A DNA stretch of 64,000 nt. It comes from Candidatus Paceibacterota bacterium (lineage in GTDB: Bacteria > Verrucomicrobiota > Verrucomicrobiia > Limisphaerales > UBA8199). The DNA is taken from assembly GCA_035452965.1 (NCBI GenBank), contig DAOTCE010000004.1, positions 248,001 through 312,000 of the forward strand. The letters run 5' to 3'. The translations under genes were made by a program, and so were the position numbers. This document shows, in pieces, positions 34,821 through 43,197 of this stretch (within the stretch, counting starts at the first letter, position 1; the number at the start of each line of letters is the position of its first letter). The notes beneath the pieces were generated by a model that worked only from the letters and a program-made list of their open reading frames with translations, was not told where the DNA came from and searched no databases.

Positions 34821-35584
34821 TCCCGCTGCGAATCCCTATATACGTACGCCGGTGCCAAGGCAAGCCGGCAATTTGAACACGTTGATATACGATGGCGTGA
34901 AGCTGTCAGGCGACAAACGGGCGTTCGACCCGGCAAGGCGTTCTGGACGCAATCCCTCAGCAATGTGAAGTTTCCCCGCAACTCCGCCAGCGCCGCATCC
35001 CGGTTGGCCAACGTCGTTTCTCGACTAATTGCCGCATTCCATTAACACAGTCCCCGATTTGTGGACCATGTACCTACGCTAGCGGCAACTGGCGTTATGT
35101 CCATTTTTGAGACAGTGGTGGTTCCCGAGCACAGCCTCCACAGCCGGATTTGCCGGTGTGATAACGCTGTGATACCCGTGATGGCCCAGTGTGTATCCCA
35201 TGGGGATCGCTCCCCATGGGATGCACACCGTAGCCCCGCTGGATTGCCGCCGTCTAATCGCCGTAATTGGCCTTGGCCTGGACTAGCTGTCGGCGGGCGT
35301 GACCGAGTACGGCCGAACGGCGTTGCAGTCCTTGCGCCTCCTTGACAGCCGAGACGATTGTGCCAGTTACGGGCCAAGGTGGGATTTCACATCATGGACA
35401 GGCAATAAGTTGGTGGAATTGCAGAGCCACGGACCGTGAAATGCCTTTTTTCACCCGAAATGCCCCGATTTTGCCTTGAGAACCGCCCTTCCAGAGGGCC
35501 GGAAATCCTTTTGGGGACCGGTCCTACGCCAAACCCGCCCCTCAATTTGAGTTGGCCGTCGGGCTGCGCGCCGGCCAGCGCGGT
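34821..35584. other. Intergenic region containing a palindromic repeat
   Basis: No convincing gene lies in these 764 bases. A 64-aa minus-strand reading frame (34817-35011, TTG start) ends with ATGA-type overlap onto the next gene but has no recognisable content. The region contains a GTCCATTTTTGAGACAGTG segment (about 35099-35117) and a long palindrome (35189-35228), both with counterparts in the 62498-63420 gap. Promoters for the flanking genes were not identified. Confidence 0.5.
35189..35228. repeat. Long inverted repeat, diverged copy of the 62852-62903 palindrome
   Basis: The 18-nt arms (35189-35206 and 35211-35228) have one mismatch and a 4-nt loop, TCGC. The core, ATCCCATGGGGA and its complement, is shared with the perfect palindrome at 62852-62903, and the right flank ACCGTAGCC is shared too. 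The left flank has lost its symmetry, so this looks like an eroded copy of a dispersed element. Confidence 0.8.
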
Positions 35585-37123
35585 TTACGGGGCCAGCTTC
35601 AAGTGGGTGATGCGGAAGATGGCACCGCGGGGTTCGTTGGCGAGACACTCCACTTCCCAGCCGTGGGCCAGCACGATCTGTTGGACCACGGCCAGGCCCA
35701 GGCCAGTGCCTTGCTTCTGGGTGGTGACATAGGGCTTGAAGATCTCCGCGCGGCGTTCGGGAGAAACGCCGGGGCCATTGTCGCGCACCTCGAGCGAGGC
35801 CTCCGTGGCATTCTGCCTGGCGGCGACGATTTGAATCTCGCCCGCGCCATCCACGGCCTGGATGGCGTTGAGCACCAGGTTGAAGAGCGCCTGCCGGAGC
35901 AATTGTTCATCGGCTTCGACGCTGAGCTGCTCTCCCTGAATCTGCAGGCGGATCTGCTTCTCCTCCAGGTCGTAGTTCAACGCGTGGACGATCTCATTCA
36001 CGGCGGAGCCGAGGGCCAGCTTGGCGCGGCGGACCTCGCGCGGGCGGGAGTAGTTGATGAATTCGTTCAATTGCGCGGCCACCTTGTCGGCTTCGGCGAT
36101 GATCTCGCGCGACTTCTTCTGAAGCTCCGCCGGAGTGCCCGGTTGCTTGGAAATCATCTGCGCCAGCCCGCGAATGATGTTGAGCGGGTTGCGGGTCTCG
36201 TGGGCCAGCCCGGCGGCGGCCAGGTTCATCCCCTTGAGGTGCGTGTTCATCTCGCTGGCGCGCACCAGGCGGAGTTGCAGGTCGGAGGACTTCGCAAGAT
36301 TGTGCCAAGCCAGGCCGGAACCCAGGACGGAAACCGTCGCCAGCACCATAATCAGCGTGCGGAGCCACAAGTCCTGGTTGGCCGCCGCCTGGAGCCCTTC
36401 GGTGGACATGGTGAGAACCAACCCGTGCAAGGTGCGCTTTGCAACCAGGGATTGGACTTCGTTCTCGTCCAGGCCCCGCAGCCAGAACGGACGGCGGGAA
36501 CGGCCGCCGAGTTCGCGTGAACGGCCTTCCCGTCCGCCAGGAGGAGTTTCGTTCATGGCCGGACGGGGAGGTTCCTCCGGGGGCATCGTCTCTGGCGGCG
36601 GCGGCGGACCGCGCCGCGAAAACTCTCGGCCGGGCTCGCTGGGCCGGTTGGTGAACCCGGTCAACGGCAGGAGCAAGGTGTTCGTGATCCCTTCGGTGCT
36701 CAGGCTGGAGCCGAGGTCAACCGGGTTGACCAAAGTGACGCTTCCGGCACCCCAATGCTCGCCCTCCTGCAGGAAGTCCTCTCTTTGCAGATCAATCGGC
36801 CTGCCGGCGGAAGCCACGGGCTGGTTGGTCGCATTGAGCAGGACAATGGAAAGAAGCTCGCTCGACTTGATGAGTTCATTGGTGCGGCCATGGATCAGTT
36901 CATTGAGCACCGGCTCGAGGCGCTCCTGCGGGATCACTCCCCGGAATCGCATGCCGCGGATGATCGCGCTAAGGGTGTTCGCGATGTCCTTGGAGCGGTT
37001 GCGCAAGCTGGTCTTGGCAGCCTCCCTGACGCGGTGATGCTCCTGGATCTGCCAGCCCAGAACCAGCACCCAGAGGGCGCCCAGGAAGCCGTACACAAAC
37101 AGATTGCGTCGAGTCAGTTCCAT
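35585..37123 (-). CDS. Membrane-bound sensor histidine kinase
   Basis: A 512-aa kinase. A membrane helix (residues about 8-26, LFVYGFLGALWVLVLGW) precedes an extracytoplasmic sensor of about 240 residues that contains a Pro/Arg-rich insert (RRGPPPPPETMPPEEPPRP). A second helix (LWLRTLIMVLATVSVLGSG) leads to the kinase core: H-box GLAHETRNPLNIIRG, N-box LFNLVLNAIQA, DNGPGVSPE (G1) and GTGLGLAVVQQI (G2). No HAMP domain or response regulator is evident nearby. The ATG at 37123 is chosen. It follows the type II secretion operon after 85 bases and may sense secretion state or act elsewhere. Confidence 0.88.
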   Translation of the reverse strand: MELTRRNLFVYGFLGALWVLVLGWQIQEHHRVREAAKTSLRNRSKDIANTLSAIIRGMRFRGVIPQERLEPVLNELIHGRTNELIKSSELLSIVLLNATNQPVASAGRPIDLQREDFLQEGEHWGAGSVTLVNPVDLGSSLSTEGITNTLLLPLTGFTNRPSEPGREFSRRGPPPPPETMPPEEPPRPAMNETPPGGREGRSRELGGRSRRPFWLRGLDENEVQSLVAKRTLHGLVLTMSTEGLQAAANQDLWLRTLIMVLATVSVLGSGLAWHNLAKSSDLQLRLVRASEMNTHLKGMNLAAAGLAHETRNPLNIIRGLAQMISKQPGTPAELQKKSREIIAEADKVAAQLNEFINYSRPREVRRAKLALGSAVNEIVHALNYDLEEKQIRLQIQGEQLSVEADEQLLRQALFNLVLNAIQAVDGAGEIQIVAARQNATEASLEVRDNGPGVSPERRAEIFKPYVTTQKQGTGLGLAVVQQIVLAHGWEVECLANEPRGAIFRITHLKLAP

Positions 37124-37208
37124 GTATTGGCGTGCGGACGAAGTCTGGAGTGCTGTAATCCCACAGGAACGACCGGCCGCCAGGACCGGCTGATTTCGGC
37201 TGGCAAGC

Positions 37209-38477
37209 TCAGGAGCCTTGCGGGGAAGCCCCCGGTGCCTGGTTCCCGGGCCGCTGCTTCGAATCCGGCGCCGACTTCGACTTCGGCAGCTCATCCAGGA
37301 ACTTGTCAAGCTCCTCTTCCGTCAGTCCTTTTGATGCGCCCGAACGCTGCCTCTCGCGCGCCGACAAAGCCGCCAGTTCCCCCGGCGCCTGGACGATGTG
37401 CGGGGTTAGGAAGATGAGCAACTCACTCTTGCTATCCGCAGTTTGGCGCCGCTTGAACAGATTCCCCAGCAACGGAATATCCCCCAGCAAAGGTATCTTG
37501 GTATCGGTCTTGGCGTTAGAGGTCCCGATCAGCCCGCCGATGATCACCGTCTGCCCGTCCGCCGTGACCGCCACGGTGTCGGCGGAGCGAATGTCAATGA
37601 CCGGCGCAGCGACACCGGCAGAAATTGGAACCGTGAGGGTCTGATCAATAGACGAAATCTCCGGTGACACGATCATCTCCACTAAACCATCAGCGGTGAT
37701 GAATGGCGTCACGTTCAGAATGACCCCCACGTCCTGGTAAGTCACCGAGTTAATCGCATTACCAAAGTTGTCATAGCGAACGCTGGTGATCAGCGGCACC
37801 TGTTGGCCAACGGTGATAGTTGCCGGCTGGTTGTTGCGGGCCAGGATGGACGGGCGGGACAATACCTTGGCCTTTCCAGCCTGCGCAATGGCCCGCAGCG
37901 TGACCTGATAGTCCGTTCCGAGAATCTGGTACAGGCCGGCTCCCTGCTGCGTCATCGGCGAGACGGGATTGAACTGGTTGAATGGTTGTCCGAACCGGTT
38001 TAAGTTCGTCCCCGCTGCTGTGCTGAGCCCCGAAAGCCCGTATCCGTTGACGGCGGCTGCGTCGGTTATGGTTCCATCCATGCCCTGCCTGCCCCAGCCG
38101 CCCTCGATGCCGATGTCCGAGGCGTTGTTGTACTGAACTTCCAGGAACACGACCTTTATAAGCACCTGAGGTTTGGGGCGGTCCAGGTTGGTAAGCACCT
38201 GGGCCAGGGCCTGGGCTGTCGCCGTGTCGGCAATGTACACGACACGGCGCGTCTCCGGGTCAACGGAGAAGTAGGCGTCCCCGATGGTAGTGTTGTTGGG
38301 ATATTGGCGGGCGGTGGTGCCAACGCTGGTGCTGGTGCTGCTGCGGGTTGTGCCGCCGAAGCCGCTGCCGGTGATTCCGCTGCGCTGTTGGGCGCTGACG
38401 GAAAGGGTTGCGCTCAGGCCTGCAGCCGCCAGGACCGACAGGCACCTGCGCCAGTTCGAATGAAGATTCATATTCAT
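37209..38477 (-). CDS. gspD: Type II secretion secretin, channel-domain half
   Basis: A 422-aa exported protein with signal peptide (LSVLAAAGLSATLSVSAQQ). After a short N3-like segment (VVYIADTATAQALAQVLTN, PQVLIKVVFLEVQYN) it carries the secretin barrel domain: AGKAKVLSRPSILARNNQPA, ITVGQQVPLITS, VTYQDVGVILNVTPFI, ADTVAVTADGQTVIIGGLI and IPLLGDIPLLGNLFKRR. It lacks the N0-N2 domains of full-length GspD, which are encoded by the upstream gene 38527-40227. The two together equal one secretin. A Lys/Ser-rich C-terminal tail follows. It is the last secretion gene of the operon. Confidence 0.88.
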   Translation of the reverse strand: MNMNLHSNWRRCLSVLAAAGLSATLSVSAQQRSGITGSGFGGTTRSSTSTSVGTTARQYPNNTTIGDAYFSVDPETRRVVYIADTATAQALAQVLTNLDRPKPQVLIKVVFLEVQYNNASDIGIEGGWGRQGMDGTITDAAAVNGYGLSGLSTAAGTNLNRFGQPFNQFNPVSPMTQQGAGLYQILGTDYQVTLRAIAQAGKAKVLSRPSILARNNQPATITVGQQVPLITSVRYDNFGNAINSVTYQDVGVILNVTPFITADGLVEMIVSPEISSIDQTLTVPISAGVAAPVIDIRSADTVAVTADGQTVIIGGLIGTSNAKTDTKIPLLGDIPLLGNLFKRRQTADSKSELLIFLTPHIVQAPGELAALSARERQRSGASKGLTEEELDKFLDELPKSKSAPDSKQRPGNQAPGASPQGS

Positions 38478-38526
38478 AGCCTTGCTATTCCGGTTGTCGG
38501 AGTTGCGTTTGGTCTGCGCAATATCT

Positions 38527-40227
38527 TCAGAAGCCGCTTACCCCTCCCGAGCTTCGGCGGGTGCTGGTTCCGCCGAACCCTGAGCTTGTTCCTGTGTTCT
38601 GTGTGCTCCGGGTCACTCGCCTGCTGAGCGGATTGTTCTGGCCCAACATGGTGTTCTGGTTATTGTTGTTCACCCGCGTGTTGCGGTTGAAGAGATCCTC
38701 CAGCGCCATCTGCACGTCGTGCGGATCCGCGTTCTGTATTTCGTAGTAGCCTACGACCTCCTTTCGGCCTCGGTCCGAATCCAGCTCCGCGATCATCTCC
38801 GCGATCTGCGGCATCAACGTCTTGGAGGCCATCACGATGATCGAAGAGGTGCGCGGATCCGGCACCGCCAGGACACGGCCCATCTTCTTGGCCCGGTCAC
38901 TCCCGGCGGCGGAACTCCCGCTCCTCCGGCTGCTGGACCTGCTGAAAATGAACGGCGGCGTCGGGCCCTGGCTGCTGCCGCTGCTGGAACTGGTGGTGTC
39001 AGGAAACAACTGCGCGATTTGCTCGGCAGTCTCTGAAGGGTCGGCGTTGACCAGGCGAAAGACCTGCAGCTCGGTCACGTCAGTCACTTCCTGATCTATC
39101 TCCTTGACCATGACCTCAATCGTAGCCATCAAGTCGGCGGGGGCGCTGATCACGACCGCGTTGGACCGGTCATCCCCTACGGCAACCACATTCTTGGCGG
39201 CCGCGCCACTCGCCGTGCCGCTGCTGCTGCTTCGGCTGTCGCGCCCGCTGGAGCCGGGTGGACCGCCGCGCCCGAACATACTGAAGAAGCTGGGCCGGCT
39301 GCCGCTGGAGGTCGCCCCCGCGCCTTGAGAGGCAAAAAGCGTAGTGATCAGAGTCGCCGTATCCTTGGCATCCGCATAGCTCAGCGGGATAACCTTGATG
39401 GACGACACGCTGGCGATGGAAGTGTCCAGCGCGTTAATGATGGTGAGCATCCGTTTGATGTCGGTCTTGGTCGCCACCAGAAGCAGGGAATTGGCGCTTT
39501 CATTGGCCGAGAGTGTCGCCGTGCTCGGCAGCAGCAGTTCCAGGTTGGGCACCAACTGGCTGACACTGGCATACTTGACCGGGATGATCTGAGTCACCAC
39601 CTCACTTCCTTTCTCCACCTCCTCGGCATTCACGCCGACTTGGATTGGCAAATCGCCAGTCTTGGCGGTGTCCTGCGCGATAATGTTCAGGATGCGGCCA
39701 TTCCGAATCACAGCGTATCCGTTCCGCTTGAGCGCGGAATTAAGCACTGCCACTGCCTCGTCCTTGGTCAGGTTCTTGCCCTGAATGTCAACCGTGCCGC
39801 GAACTTCAGCCTCCCGGTTAATGACAAACCCGGCCGCATCGCTGAGGTAGTCCAGCACCAGATTCAACGGAGCGTTGTGAAAGTTGAGGCGCAGCCCATT
39901 GGTTCCGTCTTCGACGACCACGGGCGGCTCGACTGGGGGAACGGCAGACGGCATGCCGGCACTCGCCGGTAGATCGTTGGGGGCGATTATGTTTGCTGCT
40001 GGAGCAGCAACTGGAACCGGCGCGGCAGGACTGCTGATTGCGTTGGTGCTGCTGTCCATAGCCGGAGCTGCGACGACCAGTGATGGACCAGCAGCCGTCA
40101 CGATGCCGTTAGTGGTCAGCACACCGGTTGCTTCTCTGGCAGGAGTAGCCGTCGGCGCTTCGGCCGCCAACATTGAGATCCCGGTGGACAGGCTGCTTAG
40201 AAGAAGGAGGTGGGTGATGGTATTCAT
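38527..40227 (-). CDS. gspD: Type II secretion secretin, N-domain half
   Basis: A 566-aa exported protein with signal peptide (LLLLSSLSTGISMLAA). It contains secretin periplasmic domains only: N0 (LRLNFHNAPLNLVLDYLSDAAGFVIN), then repeated N1-N3-type modules (VTQIIPVKYASVSQLVPNLE, VIPLSYADAKDTATLITTLF, LQVFRLVNADPSETAEQIAQ, YYEIQNADPHDVQMALEDLF). Low-complexity Gly/Ser linkers separate modules. There is no barrel domain; that is in the gene 49 bases downstream. It should form the periplasmic vestibule that contacts GspC, and assemble with the channel half. The Gly/Ser/Thr/Asn-rich C-terminus has no recognised family. Confidence 0.85.
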   Translation of the reverse strand: MNTITHLLLLSSLSTGISMLAAEAPTATPAREATGVLTTNGIVTAAGPSLVVAAPAMDSSTNAISSPAAPVPVAAPAANIIAPNDLPASAGMPSAVPPVEPPVVVEDGTNGLRLNFHNAPLNLVLDYLSDAAGFVINREAEVRGTVDIQGKNLTKDEAVAVLNSALKRNGYAVIRNGRILNIIAQDTAKTGDLPIQVGVNAEEVEKGSEVVTQIIPVKYASVSQLVPNLELLLPSTATLSANESANSLLLVATKTDIKRMLTIINALDTSIASVSSIKVIPLSYADAKDTATLITTLFASQGAGATSSGSRPSFFSMFGRGGPPGSSGRDSRSSSSGTASGAAAKNVVAVGDDRSNAVVISAPADLMATIEVMVKEIDQEVTDVTELQVFRLVNADPSETAEQIAQLFPDTTSSSSGSSQGPTPPFIFSRSSSRRSGSSAAGSDRAKKMGRVLAVPDPRTSSIIVMASKTLMPQIAEMIAELDSDRGRKEVVGYYEIQNADPHDVQMALEDLFNRNTRVNNNNQNTMLGQNNPLSRRVTRSTQNTGTSSGFGGTSTRRSSGGVSGF

Positions 40228-40242
40228 TGGTTGCTATTTAGA

Positions 40243-41217
40243 CTATTCCTCTTGTCGTCTTTGCATCAGCCGCTTGATTATCTCGCTCTGGGGGGCAGCC
40301 GACGCAGTATCAGGGCTCGAGATGGCGCTGTTCGTGGCGGTTGAGGTCGCAGGGGGGGCGTAGGATTGGGATTGGCCGCTCAGCCGCCACGGCCCTTCCT
40401 CCTCGCGGCGCAATTGCATACCCACGACCAGTTTCAGCTCGTTGGTCCCGGATGCCAGGGTTACGCTGCTGGGCAGGATGTTCGTCACCTTGTAGCCGGC
40501 GATCAGATCCGCCTGTTTCAACGCCTTCTTGTAGTCGGAACTCGTGCCGTCGAAGAAGGCAAAAGTGCCTTTGTCATAGCTCATAGTTCCGACCAACGTC
40601 AGCGAATCCACTCGGGTGGGTTGGCGCGTGGGCGCCCCTGCCGGCCGGGCGGGATACCGGTTGGGATCGAAGATGTTCCGCTCCACGATGATCTTGAAGG
40701 CGGAATAATCCAGCGAGGCGGGGCCGGTGTTCGTTCCAGCCATAGGGTCCGCATTATAGCGCTCGCCGATCCCGAAGCCGCCATTCATCCGGCTCGAACT
40801 CAAGCTGCTGGATAGGCTGGAACTCGACCTGGATGAACGGCGGCTTCGGGACCGGCGGTCGTCGCCTTGCGAACGACTGCTGCTTTGAAACCGGTTACTC
40901 GCTTCGGAACGGCTGGAGTTGTCGGAACGGGAAAACCGGCCGTCGCGGTCTCCGCTTGAAGGCTTGTTTTCACTGTGAGGCGAGGTGTTGGGATCGCTTT
41001 CCCCGGAGGGTGGGGCCATGTCCCCGGCTTCGCCGGAGGCGGCGGCCTGAATCAGTTCCCCGAGCCGGCTGAGCACCTCCGCGTCGGTAAGTTCATTTGT
41101 TTGACCAGTCGCGTCCGGCTCCTGCGCAACGACCGCTGCGGCGGCGGCCAGGCCGAGTATGGCAACGGTCCGCCACACGGCAGCTTTGCGAGGTTTCGTG
41201 ACGCGGATCGGTTTCAT
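40243..41217 (-). CDS. GspC/PilP-like inner-membrane protein
   Basis: A 324-aa protein. A signal-anchor helix near the N-terminus (VAILGLAAAAAVVAQ) is followed by an unusual Ser/Arg-rich linker (about residues 93-143) with clusters such as RRSRSRRSSRSSSSLSSSL. The C-terminal part (about 170-275) looks like an HR domain, which contacts the secretin N0 domain: IIVERNIFDPNRYP, LTLVGTMSYDKGTFAFFDG and SVTLASGTNELKLVVGMQL. It is placed between GspM and the secretin genes. Call rests on the HR pattern and position; PilP is an alternative. Confidence 0.7.
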   Translation of the reverse strand: MKPIRVTKPRKAAVWRTVAILGLAAAAAVVAQEPDATGQTNELTDAEVLSRLGELIQAAASGEAGDMAPPSGESDPNTSPHSENKPSSGDRDGRFSRSDNSSRSEASNRFQSSSRSQGDDRRSRSRRSSRSSSSLSSSLSSSRMNGGFGIGERYNADPMAGTNTGPASLDYSAFKIIVERNIFDPNRYPARPAGAPTRQPTRVDSLTLVGTMSYDKGTFAFFDGTSSDYKKALKQADLIAGYKVTNILPSSVTLASGTNELKLVVGMQLRREEEGPWRLSGQSQSYAPPATSTATNSAISSPDTASAAPQSEIIKRLMQRRQEE

Positions 41218-41747
41218 TGCTTCTGGGGAGTAAGGACCAAGCCGCTGAGCTGGAGCCCCAGCGAAAGCTGCTGGCCTTCCTTGTCGCGCGCCCCCAGCTC
41301 CACCAGCTCCAGCTTCAACGCCATCGGGTCCCGCTCAACGCTGTAAAGAAACCGGCTCAGTCTGCCAATATCGCCCGCCGCGTCCACGCGGCATTCGTAG
41401 GTCATATAATCGTCGCTGTCTTGTTTCCACTGGGGTGTGATGGCGGAAATCGTGACGCCGCTATTCTGGGCCCAAAGGTCAATGGCCTTGAAGATCTGCT
41501 GCTCGGCGGCGGAGTTGTTGTTCGTCAACGTGCCCCCGGACAGCTGCTCCCAACGGCTGCGGAGGCTTTGCTCGCGCTGCATGAGCATGTTGCCCTGGTT
41601 GATCTTCGCGCGCAATTCGCCGATGCGCTTTGCCCGCGCGCTCCAGGCTGCGGTCAGCGGAGTCAGCAGCAGGCGGTCTCCAGCGAACACCGCAATGACC
41701 GCCACCGCCAGGGTAATCAGCACTTGCTGACGATTCTTAATTTCCAC
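41214..41747 (-). CDS. GspM/PilO-like pilus-platform protein
   Basis: A 177-aa protein with one membrane helix (VLITLAVAVIAVFAGDRLLL) and an extracytoplasmic domain with ferredoxin-like strands, as in GspM and PilO of the secretion platform. A Shine-Dalgarno AAGGAGG lies 5 bases before the GTG at 41747, inside the last codons of the upstream GspL gene. This supports that start over the ATG at 41762 that lies in the same SD. Its end overlaps the GspC-like ATG by 4 nt. GspM and PilO cannot be separated from sequence alone. Confidence 0.75.
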   Translation of the reverse strand: MEIKNRQQVLITLAVAVIAVFAGDRLLLTPLTAAWSARAKRIGELRAKINQGNMLMQREQSLRSRWEQLSGGTLTNNNSAAEQQIFKAIDLWAQNSGVTISAITPQWKQDSDDYMTYECRVDAAGDIGRLSRFLYSVERDPMALKLELVELGARDKEGQQLSLGLQLSGLVLTPQKQ

Positions 41748-43197
41748 TCGCACCTCCTTCATTCCACCGCAGGTTGAAGGTGAATTGCACAGCCGGAGGC
41801 TGGCCGCGGGTCGGCCCGAGAGCCACATCGCGGAATTGCGGAAGCTTGCGCAATTTGGCGACCGTCGCGAGCAGCGACTGGCGGTCGCGGGCGCTGCCCG
41901 TGCAGGTGACTGCGCCAAGGTTCCGGATCTCCACTGTCTTGGCCGTTACGCTGCCGTCCTGGGGGAACGCCTCCGTCAGACAGCGAAGTATGGTCAGGCC
42001 GCGCACCGATTCGTCGAACCAGGGACGGTACTGCTTGATCTTCTCCTGCAGGTCTTCCAGTTGGACAACGGATGGCTGCAGCTTCTTCCATTGCGACTCC
42101 AGCCGCCAAAGCCGGCATTGCTGGAAGAAGAACAGGCCGCCGGCAACCAGCACAACCGCCGCTGCCGCCAGGAGAGCCACGCGGAGCTTTCCGGAGGAGT
42201 GGCGGGCGGCAAACTGCTGCAAGGGCGTCACTTTGGGCAGCAGAAATTCGAAGGGAGTCTGCCGCCCGGTTAGCCTTCCGGCGGCCAGGCTGAACGCCTG
42301 CGAAACGGACGCCTCCGGGGGAAGTTGAACCCCGAACTCACTGGCAGCGTAGAGCGTCGCCGCCTCGACCTTTAGTCCACTCGAATCCAGGCGCAGTTCC
42401 ATCTCGTCCACCAACTGCTGCGCGAGTTTTGGCGGCCCAAATACCCGCACCCGTCGCACCGTTTCACGCAGCTCCGGCGGCAGCTGCCCCAGCGTAATCC
42501 GGGCCTCGCGCGCGACCAGGTCCGCGTGCAGCACCCGCTCGCCACCTTCCACTTCGACCGCACCTTCCAGCGCCCGCAGGGCGGCCACTCCGCCCCCAAC
42601 CGTCACCTGCAGTCCTACGTGGCTTTCGCCAATCGCCAGGGCCATCACCCCGTCCGAAGCCGCGGCCTCGGGCGGCTGCAATGCCGCCAGCCCCAGCGTG
42701 AAGCTAATCGGCTTGAGCTTCGCTGCCCGCAGCTCCTGCTCCAGCAATGCCAAATGGCTCCTGGGAATTCCAACCAGTATCGCGTGTTGTTTTCCCGAGG
42801 GCGTCTTACAGCGGGAGGCAGCGACGTGCAGCGTCTGCACGTCGCACGGAAGACTGCGCTCGGCCTCGATTTGCAGGAAGCTCGCGATGTCCGCTTCGGG
42901 CATTTCCGGGATTTCGATGTGCGTTGTCAGTGCCCACTTGATCGGCAGGCTAACAATGCACTGGCGCTCCCGCACCCCAGCCGCGTCCAGGTGATTGCGA
43001 ATCTCCCGTCCGACCAACTCGGGAGCGTTGGTCAGGGGATCGAGCGAAAGCGAGATTGAAAAGGACTGGTGGAGATGCAGGACCCCATCGGCGCGGCGCA
43101 GCACGAGGCCGTTTAGACGACTTCCATCCAGCGCCAGTCCCAGCAAGGACGAAAGCCGCTGTTGTTTTGGCAAGATTGACATTGGGAGTCTAATCAT
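41737..43197 (-). CDS. gspL: GspL/PilM-PilN-like platform protein
   Basis: A 486-aa protein. The cytoplasmic half is actin-like, as in PilM/GspL: GLALDGSRLNGLVLRRADG, CIVSLPIKWALTTHIEIPEM, DIASFLQIEAERSLP. A membrane helix (about residues 320-340, VALLAAAAVVLVAGGLFFFQ) leads into a short periplasmic PilN-like domain with a coiled-coil start. It links the GspE ATPase to the platform in the inner membrane. The ATG at 43197 overlaps the GspK stop as ATGA; an ATG at 43182 is possible. It lies between gspK and gspM as in standard systems. Confidence 0.85.
   Translation of the reverse strand: MIRLPMSILPKQQRLSSLLGLALDGSRLNGLVLRRADGVLHLHQSFSISLSLDPLTNAPELVGREIRNHLDAAGVRERQCIVSLPIKWALTTHIEIPEMPEADIASFLQIEAERSLPCDVQTLHVAASRCKTPSGKQHAILVGIPRSHLALLEQELRAAKLKPISFTLGLAALQPPEAAASDGVMALAIGESHVGLQVTVGGGVAALRALEGAVEVEGGERVLHADLVAREARITLGQLPPELRETVRRVRVFGPPKLAQQLVDEMELRLDSSGLKVEAATLYAASEFGVQLPPEASVSQAFSLAAGRLTGRQTPFEFLLPKVTPLQQFAARHSSGKLRVALLAAAAVVLVAGGLFFFQQCRLWRLESQWKKLQPSVVQLEDLQEKIKQYRPWFDESVRGLTILRCLTEAFPQDGSVTAKTVEIRNLGAVTCTGSARDRQSLLATVAKLRKLPQFRDVALGPTRGQPPAVQFTFNLRWNEGGASGN

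Noticed and set aside
34817..35011. Small minus-strand frame (64 aa) ending in ATGA overlap with the gene at 33852-34820
   Set aside because: TTG start and no recognisable content; the overlap alone is too little. Could be a remnant gene.
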